Positions 15,598 to 23,359 of a stretch of DNA of 39,103 bases are shown here, piece by piece; position 1 is the stretch's first letter, and every line of letters begins with the position of its first letter. This DNA is from Cryobacterium sp. (GTDB lineage Bacteria > Actinomycetota > Actinomycetes > Actinomycetales > Microbacteriaceae). The stretch lies in contig JAHBSS010000014.1 of assembly GCA_019639015.1 (NCBI GenBank), positions 1-39,103 of the forward strand, given 5' to 3'. The notes below the pieces were generated by a model. The model was not told where the DNA came from and did not search any database. It saw only the letters and a program-made list of their open reading frames with translations. The translations under genes were made by a program, and so were the position numbers.

Positions 15598-16383
15598 CTA
15601 GGAATCAAACGATTTCTTGAAGAAAGCAGTTGCGAGGCGGTCATAAGTTATGGCCGCCTCGATCTGCGGTGCGGGTTCGTTACCTGGGAACTCAGCGAGT
15701 GGATGCTCGACCCCTTCAACAAACACCACCTCACCAAGGTCAAGCTTGTCGAATTCTCTTGCCGGTTCTAGAAACGCGGGTTCGTCTGCGGTTCCGTCTA
15801 TTAGGAGAACCTTCGCCGGAGCGAACTCACTCGCTCTAGCAATGAAGTCCATATTTGCGGCAATCGCATCCGATTCAGCATCCCAAACGTATGGCGAAGG
15901 CATGAACTCGTTCGTCGCATCGATCATCGGTCGAAGTTGAAGCATCGGACTCACCAACACGCAAGCAGAAGACCCGAACCGCATGGTCGCCCCGGCCGCA
16001 ACTGCCGATCCCGCCGAACCCCCAAAGAAGCCGACTTTCGCCAGCTTCGAGACCCCCAACCGTTCGCGAATCTCCCCGATCGCCTCCGGATATTCGTCGA
16101 GAGCTTGATCGAACAGCGGACCGAAGTAGCCGGTTACCAAGTCGACTCCGCTACGCAGCATGTCCTCAAAATCCTTGAAAGTGGATCGTTCGCCAAACAT
16201 CGGCAACGCAAAATACACAACATTCGCATCGAGATCTGCGAGAGGTAGCGCTGCGGCCATCGCTGCCGGAGTGTTCGGCGGATCCATCAGGTGCCAGGCT
16301 GAAATTAGTGGCGCACCTGAGGTTGCCGCTTTGCGGGCAACAAACGGCACTCCGTTTGCAGTGTTTCCAGAAATCGTCTCCAC
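15598..16383 (-). CDS. Alpha/beta hydrolase fold protein
   Basis: This protein of about 261 residues carries the nucleophile elbow GGSAGS (Ser near residue 123), a later acidic turn LLIDGTADEP that could supply the Asp, and EHPLAEFP with the probable catalytic His. These fit a serine hydrolase of the alpha/beta fold; the substrate is unknown. I chose the GTG at 16383, which overlaps the TAG stop of the preceding dehydrogenase gene; an in-frame TTG at 16404 would add seven residues. Neither has a strong Shine-Dalgarno. The overlap implies co-transcription with the saccharopine dehydrogenase-like gene. Confidence 0.75.
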   Translation of the reverse strand: METISGNTANGVPFVARKAATSGAPLISAWHLMDPPNTPAAMAAALPLADLDANVVYFALPMFGERSTFKDFEDMLRSGVDLVTGYFGPLFDQALDEYPEAIGEIRERLGVSKLAKVGFFGGSAGSAVAAGATMRFGSSACVLVSPMLQLRPMIDATNEFMPSPYVWDAESDAIAANMDFIARASEFAPAKVLLIDGTADEPAFLEPAREFDKLDLGEVVFVEGVEHPLAEFPGNEPAPQIEAAITYDRLATAFFKKSFDS

Positions 16384-17648
16384 TAGAGTTCTTTGATTCC
16401 CCAAGCCTGCCCGTAACCGCCCTCCGATTCGGATGCTGCCATCAAGTCGAGGAACGGTTTTGCATCGAACGCTTCAGGTCCAAGTACGCCCGAACCGGTC
16501 CAAGTGCCATTCGCGAGCAATTCAAGGGCAACGACCGGGTTCAGTGCGGTCTGCCAAACGACGCATTGGCTCTCGTACTCCGCCATCGTCCACTCGTTGT
16601 CACTCACGTGGTACAGATAGGTGGAGCGAGGTTTGCCGTCCTTACCGGTTCCGGTGACCCAAACACCAGCGCAAGTTTTTCCGGTCATTCGCGGACCAAT
16701 CGTTGCCGGGTCGGGCAGAGCGGCTGCCACCACGTCTCTCGGGGCCACCATTACCGGGCCGTCAGCGGAGCGAACCCGAATGGGTTGCACTTTGTCGAGA
16801 CTTAATTGGTTCAAAGTTTTCAGAATGCTAATGAATTCGTTGCCGAGACCGTACTTGAACGTGACGCGCTTTGCTGGCAACCACCGTGGCATAAGCAACA
16901 CTTCTTCGTGCTCGACGTTTACACATTCGACCTTGCCGATGCCTTCTGGGAAGTCGAAATCTTCCGGTTCGCTAAACGGCGCAGTTGTGTACCAACCGCG
17001 TTCCTTTTCCCAAATGACAGGAGGGTTTAGGCATTCTTCGATCGTCGTCCAAATGCTGAAGGATGGCGCAAAAATTTCGTTACCGTGCTCATCGCGAACA
17101 ACTAGGTTTGCTCCGTCACGCACACCGAGTTCTTCCACTTCGTTGAAAAGGTGGTCGACTGCGTATCTGGCGAACACGTCCGAAAGGCCAGGCTCTACGC
17201 CGATTCCGACAAGTGCAAGTCGACCGGCTTTTTCCCAATCGGAGCCTTGAGCGAACTGGTCGTCCCCGAGTTTGACACCGGTTTCTTCATACGGCTTGGT
17301 CGGGTGGGGTTCAGACAAGCTCATCGCCATGTCGAGGTAGTTCGCTCCGGCGGCAAGAGCACCCGCAAAAATTGAGGGAACAAACTTCGGTTCGACCGCA
17401 TTCATGACGTGCGTTGCGCCATGCTGCTTTGCAACCTCGGCAACATTGTCCGGGTTGGAGGCGTCGATCTTTGCGGCAACAAATCGGCCGTTTTGGTCGC
17501 CGTGCTTCGCCTCGATCCACGCAACCGTTGCCTCAGCGCGCGCCAAGTCGTAGTCGCAAACGATCATTGTTTCAAAGAAGGATCGCCGCGCTGCGATCTT
17601 TGCGATAGCGTTGCCGACCCCGCCGGCTCCGACTAGAAGTATTCTCAT
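16383..17648 (-). CDS. Saccharopine dehydrogenase family protein
   Basis: This 421-residue protein starts with a Rossmann dinucleotide motif GAGGVG (residues 7-12), has VMNAVEPKFVPSIF and GANYLDMAM as in the saccharopine dehydrogenase/carboxynorspermidine synthase family, then GIGVEPGLSDVFARYA and a long C-terminal catalytic domain. Members interconvert amino acids and keto acids by NAD(P)-linked secondary amine chemistry (lysine or polyamine metabolism). The exact reaction is not readable here. A TAGCGT hexamer six bases before the ATG suggests its own leaderless promoter, just beyond the MFS stop. The alpha/beta hydrolase follows with a one-base overlap. Confidence 0.88.
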   Translation of the reverse strand: MRILLVGAGGVGNAIAKIAARRSFFETMIVCDYDLARAEATVAWIEAKHGDQNGRFVAAKIDASNPDNVAEVAKQHGATHVMNAVEPKFVPSIFAGALAAGANYLDMAMSLSEPHPTKPYEETGVKLGDDQFAQGSDWEKAGRLALVGIGVEPGLSDVFARYAVDHLFNEVEELGVRDGANLVVRDEHGNEIFAPSFSIWTTIEECLNPPVIWEKERGWYTTAPFSEPEDFDFPEGIGKVECVNVEHEEVLLMPRWLPAKRVTFKYGLGNEFISILKTLNQLSLDKVQPIRVRSADGPVMVAPRDVVAAALPDPATIGPRMTGKTCAGVWVTGTGKDGKPRSTYLYHVSDNEWTMAEYESQCVVWQTALNPVVALELLANGTWTGSGVLGPEAFDAKPFLDLMAASESEGGYGQAWGIKEL

Positions 17649-17660
17649 TGCTCGACGCTA
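17649..17660 (-). promoter_or_regulatory. Predicted leaderless -10 promoter for the saccharopine dehydrogenase-like gene
   Basis: On the minus strand TAGCGT (17660-17655) is followed by CGAGCA and the ATG at 17648. The hexamer overlaps the stop region of the upstream MFS gene. Confidence 0.5.
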
Positions 17661-18887
17661 TCGCACGAGTGGCGGTACCGTCCACGGTCTCACGATTAGC
17701 CATAGCGACAGCACCGAAACGCAAGCCGTAACTGCCATAACCGAACCCATTGGGATCGCGGTTTGAATACCCAAGACCCCGACGATTGGTGAAATCGCGC
17801 CGGCCAAACCGAAGTTCATTGCACCCAAAACGGATGCCGCGGTTCCGGCCTCTTTCGGATGATTTGAAAGCGCCAACACTTGCACGAGCGGAAAGATGAA
17901 CCCGCAAGTTGTTATGAAACACCAAAGCGGAATGAGTACCGCCCAAAGCCCAAGCTGAAGCAAGTCGGTGACAACAATTGCGGTGCCAAACACCACAAGC
18001 AGGCAAATCGCTACAGCCATGATCCACTGTGGACCAAAGTATTTTGCAAGTCGCGCGCTCACTTGCACACCGGCTACAACACCGATCGAGTTCGCGGCAA
18101 ACAGCACCCCGAATTCTTGAGGGTTCATACCATAAACCTCCTGGAACAAGAACGACGAAGAAGAAAGGTAAGCGAACAATCCCGAGAATGTCATCCCGGA
18201 AATTACGGCAACACCGATGAAGATGCGATCCCGAAAAATCGAACCGTAACGCTGCCAAACCGTAGCGTGACCTCGATCGACGCGCCGTGCGGGAGGGAGA
18301 GTTTCAACAATGAAGCTCGCCGTCGCAACGACAACGATCACACCGTAGGCTGCCAAGAACCAGAAGATACCTCGCCAATCGAAAATTCGCAGCAGTTGTG
18401 ATCCGATTACCGGAGCCAGTATCGGCGCTAGTCCGTTTACCAGGGAAAGTCGAGACAGCATCCGCACGAGTGGCAAACCACCAAACAGGTCGCGCACCAT
18501 CGCCATAGCGACAACACCTCCAGCCGCGGCACCGAAGCCTTGAAGCAACCGGAATATTCCGAGCCAAACTAGATTCGGTGAAACCGCAACTGCGACGCTT
18601 GCCGCGACATGCACGGATGTTGCAAGCACTAGTGGCAGGCGACGGCCGACTCGATCACTCCACGGGCCAACAAGCAACTGCCCAAAACCGAAACCGACGG
18701 CCGTTGCGGTCAAAGTCAGTTGAATAGCCGCGCTTGAAGCAAAGAATTCGTGCTCTAGAACCGGGAACGCTGGCAAATACAGGTCAACTGTGAACGGCCC
18801 GAGGGCGGTTAGTGCGCCGAGTACTAGTACGTATGCGAGCCTCTGTCTAAGAGAAAGAGAGTCTCCCGGGTGGACTACGATCGTCAT
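17658..18887 (-). CDS. MFS transporter, Bcr/CflA drug-resistance type
   Basis: This 409-residue transporter has twelve predicted spans. The first helix reads PFTVDLYLPAFP, and the loop GPWSDRVGRRLPL is the major-facilitator motif A; RLLQGFGAAAGGVVAMAMVRD is the family-specific motif C-like segment of the Bcr/CflA (DHA1) group. These export drugs or small metabolites such as bicyclomycin, chloramphenicol or cysteine-pathway compounds by proton antiport. It overlaps the APC permease stop by ATGA (18884-18887), so it is the second gene of that operon. Substrate is unknown. Confidence 0.9.
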   Translation of the reverse strand: MTIVVHPGDSLSLRQRLAYVLVLGALTALGPFTVDLYLPAFPVLEHEFFASSAAIQLTLTATAVGFGFGQLLVGPWSDRVGRRLPLVLATSVHVAASVAVAVSPNLVWLGIFRLLQGFGAAAGGVVAMAMVRDLFGGLPLVRMLSRLSLVNGLAPILAPVIGSQLLRIFDWRGIFWFLAAYGVIVVVATASFIVETLPPARRVDRGHATVWQRYGSIFRDRIFIGVAVISGMTFSGLFAYLSSSSFLFQEVYGMNPQEFGVLFAANSIGVVAGVQVSARLAKYFGPQWIMAVAICLLVVFGTAIVVTDLLQLGLWAVLIPLWCFITTCGFIFPLVQVLALSNHPKEAGTAASVLGAMNFGLAGAISPIVGVLGIQTAIPMGSVMAVTACVSVLSLWLIVRPWTVPPLVR

Positions 18888-20161
18888 CGTCTAGATCGAA
18901 TCCGCTTAATTACCGTAATGACGATCGCAGCTAGCGCAAGTGAAACCGGAATCAACAGATTCCATCCGGCGAGAATAAGTAGTCCGAGCACAAGTACGCA
19001 AGAGGTAAGTGCCATCCACCATCCGAATGAATACTTGCCTAGTAGCCTGAGTGCTGCAAGCATTCCCGCGGCGTAAATCGCTACCATGCAGCTGGTGTGG
19101 ATCAGAATGAATGGCGCTAAGTCTAGGTCCTTCAAGATGATTGCGACAAAGTAAGTGAGCATGATTAGGCAAGCGAGCCCCAAGCTTCGTCTGGCGATTC
19201 CGCCCGACTCTGAACCTTTCGCAAACCATTTCGGGAGGTCACCGTCCCGGCCAAGCGAAGCACCCAGTTTTGCGAACGCGCCAAGGTAGGTATTTTGCAC
19301 GCCTACCGAAACAACCCCGGCAATTATCGCGATTGCGATAGGACCAACACCTGGTGCGTTCTCCTTGACTAGCTCCAAGAGGGGCACAGGGCCATTTCCA
19401 GCGTTCGTACCTAGAACCGCAATCGTGACAATCTGAAGGGCAAGATAGGCAGCGCCAACAATTACTATCGCGATCGCTGTCGCCAAGGGGATGACTCGTC
19501 GCGGGTTCTTAAACTCCGCCGCGATATGAGTAACGGCCTCCCAACCCGCAAAGGCCCACACAAATAAGCTGATTGCCGCCCCAACACCGACCCAACCGTG
19601 AGGCAAGAATGGTTCGAAGTTTCGGGCATCACTTGACGGGCCAGCCACAGCGATAACCCCAATTACGATCGCAACTAGCAAAGCGGTCAGAAACAATTGC
19701 ACAGCGCCTGAGACTTTCAACCCGTAAAGATTTGAAATGAGCGGCGGAATGAAGATGCAAACCGCAAGCAAAACCACGAGCCACTTAGGCGCACCAAGCA
19801 CTTCGCCGATGTATGAAGCGCCAAGAATTGCAACGATTGGTGCACCGACGGCGACGCCCAAATAGAACCAATAGCCTGCCATCCGCGCTGCCGTTGGACC
19901 AAGCGCAAGTCGAACATAGTGTGCGACTCCGCCGGGATCCGGGTGCCTAGCAGCAAGCGCAGCGAACGTACCGGCGAGCGGAATCGAAAGCAGCAGTACT
20001 GCCACAACCGCGAGAATGGATGCCGGTCCGGCAACTTTTGCGGCAAGCGCGGGCAATACTAAGATTCCCGTTCCGAGCACCGACGCAACGTAAAGCGAAG
20101 ATCCTTGCAGTAGTCCAACGCTCGCTTCAGGTAGTTCCGCCGGGAGCCTCCGATCGCTCAA
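18884..20161 (-). CDS. APC family amino acid permease (YjeH-like)
   Basis: This protein of about 425 residues has twelve hydrophobic segments and APC motifs: GSSLYVASVLGTGILVLPA in helix 1 and FVWAFAGWEAVTHIAAEFKNPRR in helix 6. The pattern is closest in my memory to YjeH-type transporters that export methionine and branched-chain amino acids. I chose the TTG at 20161, preceded by AAAGGG nine bases upstream. The frame stays open to 20398, but that extension would overlap the divergent exporter gene, lacks membrane character, and is probably the 5' leader. The Bcr/CflA gene follows with an ATGA overlap. Reverse transsulfuration genes nearby make a sulfur amino-acid substrate plausible. Confidence 0.82.
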   Translation of the reverse strand: MSDRRLPAELPEASVGLLQGSSLYVASVLGTGILVLPALAAKVAGPASILAVVAVLLLSIPLAGTFAALAARHPDPGGVAHYVRLALGPTAARMAGYWFYLGVAVGAPIVAILGASYIGEVLGAPKWLVVLLAVCIFIPPLISNLYGLKVSGAVQLFLTALLVAIVIGVIAVAGPSSDARNFEPFLPHGWVGVGAAISLFVWAFAGWEAVTHIAAEFKNPRRVIPLATAIAIVIVGAAYLALQIVTIAVLGTNAGNGPVPLLELVKENAPGVGPIAIAIIAGVVSVGVQNTYLGAFAKLGASLGRDGDLPKWFAKGSESGGIARRSLGLACLIMLTYFVAIILKDLDLAPFILIHTSCMVAIYAAGMLAALRLLGKYSFGWWMALTSCVLVLGLLILAGWNLLIPVSLALAAIVITVIKRIRSRR

Positions 20162-20179
20162 CTGGACGCACCCTTTCAA

Positions 20180-20196
20180 GTGGCAAATTTGGCCAC
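20180..20196. promoter_or_regulatory. Near-perfect palindrome, candidate operator
   Basis: GTGGCAAATTTGGCCAC has a perfect CAAATTTG core and GTGG/CCAC arms. It lies 19 bases upstream of the APC permease start, where a repressor could block it; it may also affect the divergent exporter. Confidence 0.4.
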
Positions 20197-20221
20197 GGTA
20201 GTTTGAAGCAACTTTAGAAAC

Positions 20222-20238
20222 AGTGCGAGAGCCGCACT
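20222..20238. repeat. Short hairpin in divergent transporter gap
   Basis: AGTGCG (20222-20227) is inverted as CGCACT (20233-20238) around a five-base loop. On the minus strand this would fold in the permease leader, and related AGTGC/GCACT copies occur at about 20264-20276, so alternative pairings are possible. Confidence 0.35.
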
Positions 20239-20310
20239 CAAGTAATTCTTTCACCTGTCGAACGCACTGCCTGCACTGGCGATCCGAAAATATCTTGCTC
20301 AACTTTGGCT

Positions 20311-20322
20311 TAGTGTCGATTT
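20311..20322 (+). promoter_or_regulatory. Predicted leaderless -10 promoter for the RhtA-like exporter
   Basis: TAGTGT (20311-20316) is followed by six bases and the GTG at 20323; no Shine-Dalgarno is present. Confidence 0.5.
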
Positions 20323-21210
20323 GTGAATCGAATGGGCCAGCGCTCCGCGGGGGCAACGAGCCTAATTGCGGCTGAGTTGAGTATCGGGTTCGGTTCATCT
20401 CTCGCAGGAATCTTGATCCCGATTGTTGGAAGCGTTGTGGTAGTTGCAGCGCGGCAACTCGTCACGGTGCTAATACTGCTTCCGACCGTTCGCCCACGCC
20501 TTACCGGAAAGAGTTTCAAGTCACTATTGCCAGTGATTGGCCTCGGCGTCGTGCTCGCAACAATGAACCTAAGCTTCTACGAGTCACTAGGAAGGATCGG
20601 TCTGGGACTCGCAGTAACGATCGAATTCTTCGGACCCCTTTCAATTGCGCTGCTCACGTCGCGGAGGTTCTTGGATTTTTTGTGTGTCGCGGCGGTTGGT
20701 CTCGGTGTCTACCTACTTGCCGACGGGGAAAAGCACCTCGACCTAATCGGTGTGATTCTCGCGATCGTTGCCGGTGCAAGTTGGGCGTGCTACATCCTGC
20801 TGGCCAAAACCGTGGCGCGAAGATTCAAAGGTTTAGAGGGATTGAGTATGGCTAGCGTGATTTCGCTCGCAATCCTCGCCCCCGCCGCCCTAGCACTTAT
20901 TGATTGGTCACAATTGAACTGGTGGGTAATCGGTCTGTTGCTTGCTACCGGAATACTTTGCTCCGCCATTCCCTACAGCCTTGACGCATTCATTCTTAGA
21001 CGAATTACCGCTCGTCTCTATTCGATCATTCTCAGTACAGCGCCAGCGATTGCGGCTCTGTTCGGTTGGCTGGTGCTTGGCCAACAGTTGACTTGGTTGC
21101 AAGTTTTCGCAGTGATTCTTGTGACGCTTGCCGCAGCAATCACATTCGCCACCCAAAAGGATGAGGGGCCAAGCTCTGAACTTGAGGGTGCGGCTACAGT
21201 TACGCCTTGA
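20323..21210 (+). CDS. EamA/DMT family transporter, RhtA-like amino acid exporter
   Basis: This 295-residue protein has ten predicted spans in two EamA repeats. Segments such as LGLAVTIEFFGPLSIALLTSRR, AGASWACYILLAKTVA and AIPYSLDAFILRRI follow E. coli RhtA (threonine/homoserine exporter) closely. It probably exports an amino acid such as threonine or homoserine. The GTG start fits a leaderless promoter and gives the expected N-terminus. Its stop overlaps the end of the convergent cystathionine gene by 11 bases. It is divergent from the APC permease. Confidence 0.88.
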   Translation: MNRMGQRSAGATSLIAAELSIGFGSSLAGILIPIVGSVVVVAARQLVTVLILLPTVRPRLTGKSFKSLLPVIGLGVVLATMNLSFYESLGRIGLGLAVTIEFFGPLSIALLTSRRFLDFLCVAAVGLGVYLLADGEKHLDLIGVILAIVAGASWACYILLAKTVARRFKGLEGLSMASVISLAILAPAALALIDWSQLNWWVIGLLLATGILCSAIPYSLDAFILRRITARLYSIILSTAPAIAALFGWLVLGQQLTWLQVFAVILVTLAAAITFATQKDEGPSSELEGAATVTP

Positions 21211-22342
21211 GCGCGCTAAGCACGTCATCGATCAAGTCTTTAGCCGACTCAATTCCCACTGAAAGTCGCACAAGGTTCGCCGGTACTTCAAGTTCAGTTC
21301 CTCGAACGGATGCGTGGGTCATTTCGCTTGGGTAATTCACGAGTGACTCAACTCCACCTAGAGATTCCGCGAGTTGGAAGATCTTGGTTGATTCGGCAAA
21401 CTTTCTAGCCGCAACTTCACCATCCTTGAACGCGATCGAAAGCATCCCGCCGAATCCGCGCATTTGCCGTTTGGCTAGTTCGTGGCCGGGGTGATCCTCG
21501 AGCCCTGGGTAAAGCACTGCAGACAATTTCGGATGTCCGACTAGCGCCTCAGCAAGCGCACCAGCGTTTTCTGAATGCCTCTCCATCCTCAACGAAAGCG
21601 TCTTTATCCCTCTGGTTGTGAGCCAAGCATCCATCGGGCCTGAAACCGCGCCGGCTGCGAATTGGGTAAAACCGACACGGCTTGCAAGTTCTTCGTCATT
21701 CAGAATCACCGCGCCACCGAGCACATCCGAATGCCCGCCCAAATATTTCGTTATCGAATGAACAACAACATCCGCCCCAAGAGTTAGAGGATTCTGTAGG
21801 AACGGAGAAGCGAATGTGTTGTCAACCACCGCGAGCGCTCCGCGTTCGTGCGCGAGCTTTGCAACAGCGGCAATATCGGTGATTTTCATGAGCGGATTGC
21901 TTGGAGTTTCAATCCAGACGATTTTTGTAGAGTCAGTCAGTGCGCTTTTTACTGCCTCTAGGTTTGCAAAGTCCGCAACGCTGAGACCAATCCCCCAACC
22001 GTTATACAGTCGCTTCACGAGTCTGTGCGTTCCGCCGTAAACATCATTACCCATGAGCACGTGATCCCCCGGCGCGAGCACGGATCGAAGTAACGCATCC
22101 TCAGCGGCGAGCCCCGAGGCAAAACTGTAGGCGAATCGACCGTTTTCCAAGCTCGCTAGTTGAGCTTGAAGATTGTCTCTAGTTGGGTTTGCACCGCGAG
22201 CGTACTCGTAACCACCGCGCAGATCACCGATCGCCTTTTGTACAAACGTTGAGGTGAAATACACCGGCGGCGTTACGGCGCCAGTGCTTGGGTCAAATTC
22301 TTGACCGTCGTGGATCGCTCTAGTGCTGAAGTCGTTAGTCAA
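21200..22342 (-). CDS. metB: Cystathionine gamma-lyase / gamma-synthase (PLP, Cys/Met metabolism family)
   Basis: This 380-residue PLP enzyme has FSTRAIHDGQ at the N-terminus, YEYARGANPTRDNLQ, and SITKYLGGHSD with the PLP lysine at residue 199. The chosen TTG at 22342 has GAGG six bases upstream and yields the standard family N-terminus; in-frame starts at 22354 or 22387 lie in or over the preceding gene and lack a Shine-Dalgarno. Because it follows a cystathionine beta-synthase by 8 bases, cleavage of cystathionine to cysteine (reverse transsulfuration) is the likeliest role; gamma-synthase activity cannot be excluded from sequence. Confidence 0.9.
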   Translation of the reverse strand: MTNDFSTRAIHDGQEFDPSTGAVTPPVYFTSTFVQKAIGDLRGGYEYARGANPTRDNLQAQLASLENGRFAYSFASGLAAEDALLRSVLAPGDHVLMGNDVYGGTHRLVKRLYNGWGIGLSVADFANLEAVKSALTDSTKIVWIETPSNPLMKITDIAAVAKLAHERGALAVVDNTFASPFLQNPLTLGADVVVHSITKYLGGHSDVLGGAVILNDEELASRVGFTQFAAGAVSGPMDAWLTTRGIKTLSLRMERHSENAGALAEALVGHPKLSAVLYPGLEDHPGHELAKRQMRGFGGMLSIAFKDGEVAARKFAESTKIFQLAESLGGVESLVNYPSEMTHASVRGTELEVPANLVRLSVGIESAKDLIDDVLSALKA

Positions 22343-22350
22343 TGTGTTCC

Positions 22351-23313
22351 TCACAAGCTTGATTCGAAACCGTTGTTGCGCATCCAATCGTCGTTGAATA
22401 CTTTCCCAAGGTAGCCCCGCCCACCGTCTGGCAATAACACGACAACTATTGCTTCTGCCGGTAACTCGCGCGCGATTGTCAGCGCGGCATGCGCGGCCAT
22501 CCCGCTGGAACCACCGACCAGAATGCCTTCCTCTCGCGCCAGCCGACGGGTGAGGCTAAATGAGTCGGCATCCGAAACTGTAACAATTTGATCCACGACA
22601 CTGGGATCGTATGCTTCTGGCCAGAAGTCTTCGCCGACGCCTTCCACGAAGTACCCGTGAACTGGACCGCCACCGTAAATGGACCCAACCGGTTCAGCAC
22701 CAATGATCTTGACCTTGCCTTCGGAAGTTTCCTTCAAATAGCGCCCGGTACCAGAAATAGTGCCACCCGTTCCGACACCGGCAACGAAGTGGGTGACTTT
22801 GCCGTCTGTGTCTGACCAAACTTCTGGGCCGGTCGTTTCGTAGTGGCTACGCGGGCCGTTTGGGTTCGAATACTGGTTCGGCTTGAACGCTCCAGGGATT
22901 TCTTTCGCGAGCCGATCTGAAACGCTGTAGTACGACTGTGGATCTTCAGGTTCGACGTCAGTGGGGGTGACAACAATCTCCGCGCCGTATGCCGTAAGCA
23001 CGTTCCTCTTATCAACACCAACTTTGTCCGGCAACACAAACACGCACCGGTAGCCGCGTTGCTGAGCCACCAAAGCTAGCCCCACTCCGGTGTTTCCGCT
23101 TGTGGGTTCGACAATTGTGCCGCCTGGCTTCAACTTGCCTTCGCGCTCAGCCGCATCAATGATCCTGCTGGCAATTCGATCTTTTGAGGATCCTCCCGGA
23201 TTTAGATATTCAAGCTTGGCAAACACGCTCGCCTCGATACCGTCAGTGACCGAGTTCAACCTCACGAGTGGCGTGTTCCCGACCAATTCGAGGATGTTGT
23301 TTGCGATCTTCAT
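22351..23313 (-). CDS. cbs: Cystathionine beta-synthase, catalytic domain only
   Basis: This 320-residue PLP enzyme has NPGGSSKDRIA with PLP lysine 44, the phosphate loop TSGNTGVGLA, and GVGTGGTISGTGRYLKE. Features shared with actinobacterial cystathionine beta-synthases rather than plain cysteine synthases are PDKVGVDKRNVL, SYYSVSDRL, PNQYSNPNGPRSHYETTGPE and VEGVGEDFWPE. It condenses serine and homocysteine to cystathionine. Mycobacterial homologues are about 460 residues with a C-terminal pair of CBS (Bateman) domains; here the protein ends soon after FNDDWMRNNGF, so the regulatory module is absent. TAGTTT lies eight bases before the ATG, suggesting a leaderless or near-leaderless mRNA. 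The gamma-lyase gene follows in the same operon. Confidence 0.88.
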   Translation of the reverse strand: MKIANNILELVGNTPLVRLNSVTDGIEASVFAKLEYLNPGGSSKDRIASRIIDAAEREGKLKPGGTIVEPTSGNTGVGLALVAQQRGYRCVFVLPDKVGVDKRNVLTAYGAEIVVTPTDVEPEDPQSYYSVSDRLAKEIPGAFKPNQYSNPNGPRSHYETTGPEVWSDTDGKVTHFVAGVGTGGTISGTGRYLKETSEGKVKIIGAEPVGSIYGGGPVHGYFVEGVGEDFWPEAYDPSVVDQIVTVSDADSFSLTRRLAREEGILVGGSSGMAAHAALTIARELPAEAIVVVLLPDGGRGYLGKVFNDDWMRNNGFESSL

Positions 23314-23327
23314 TTCAAGCCAAACTA
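23314..23327 (-). promoter_or_regulatory. Predicted -10 promoter for cbs
   Basis: On the minus strand TAGTTT (23327-23322) precedes the ATG at 23313 with an eight-base spacer, giving a leaderless or one-to-two-base leader transcript. Confidence 0.45.
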
Positions 23328-23359
23328 TCAGTGCCTCATGCTTCGTTACCGCGAGGACG

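Noticed and set aside
20162-20398. 79-residue N-terminal extension of the APC permease containing several Cys (CRQC and later CHLKGC), which might suggest a zinc site.
   Set aside because: It overlaps the divergent exporter start, has no start supported by a ribosome site, and holds the palindrome and hairpin; chance open frame is more likely.
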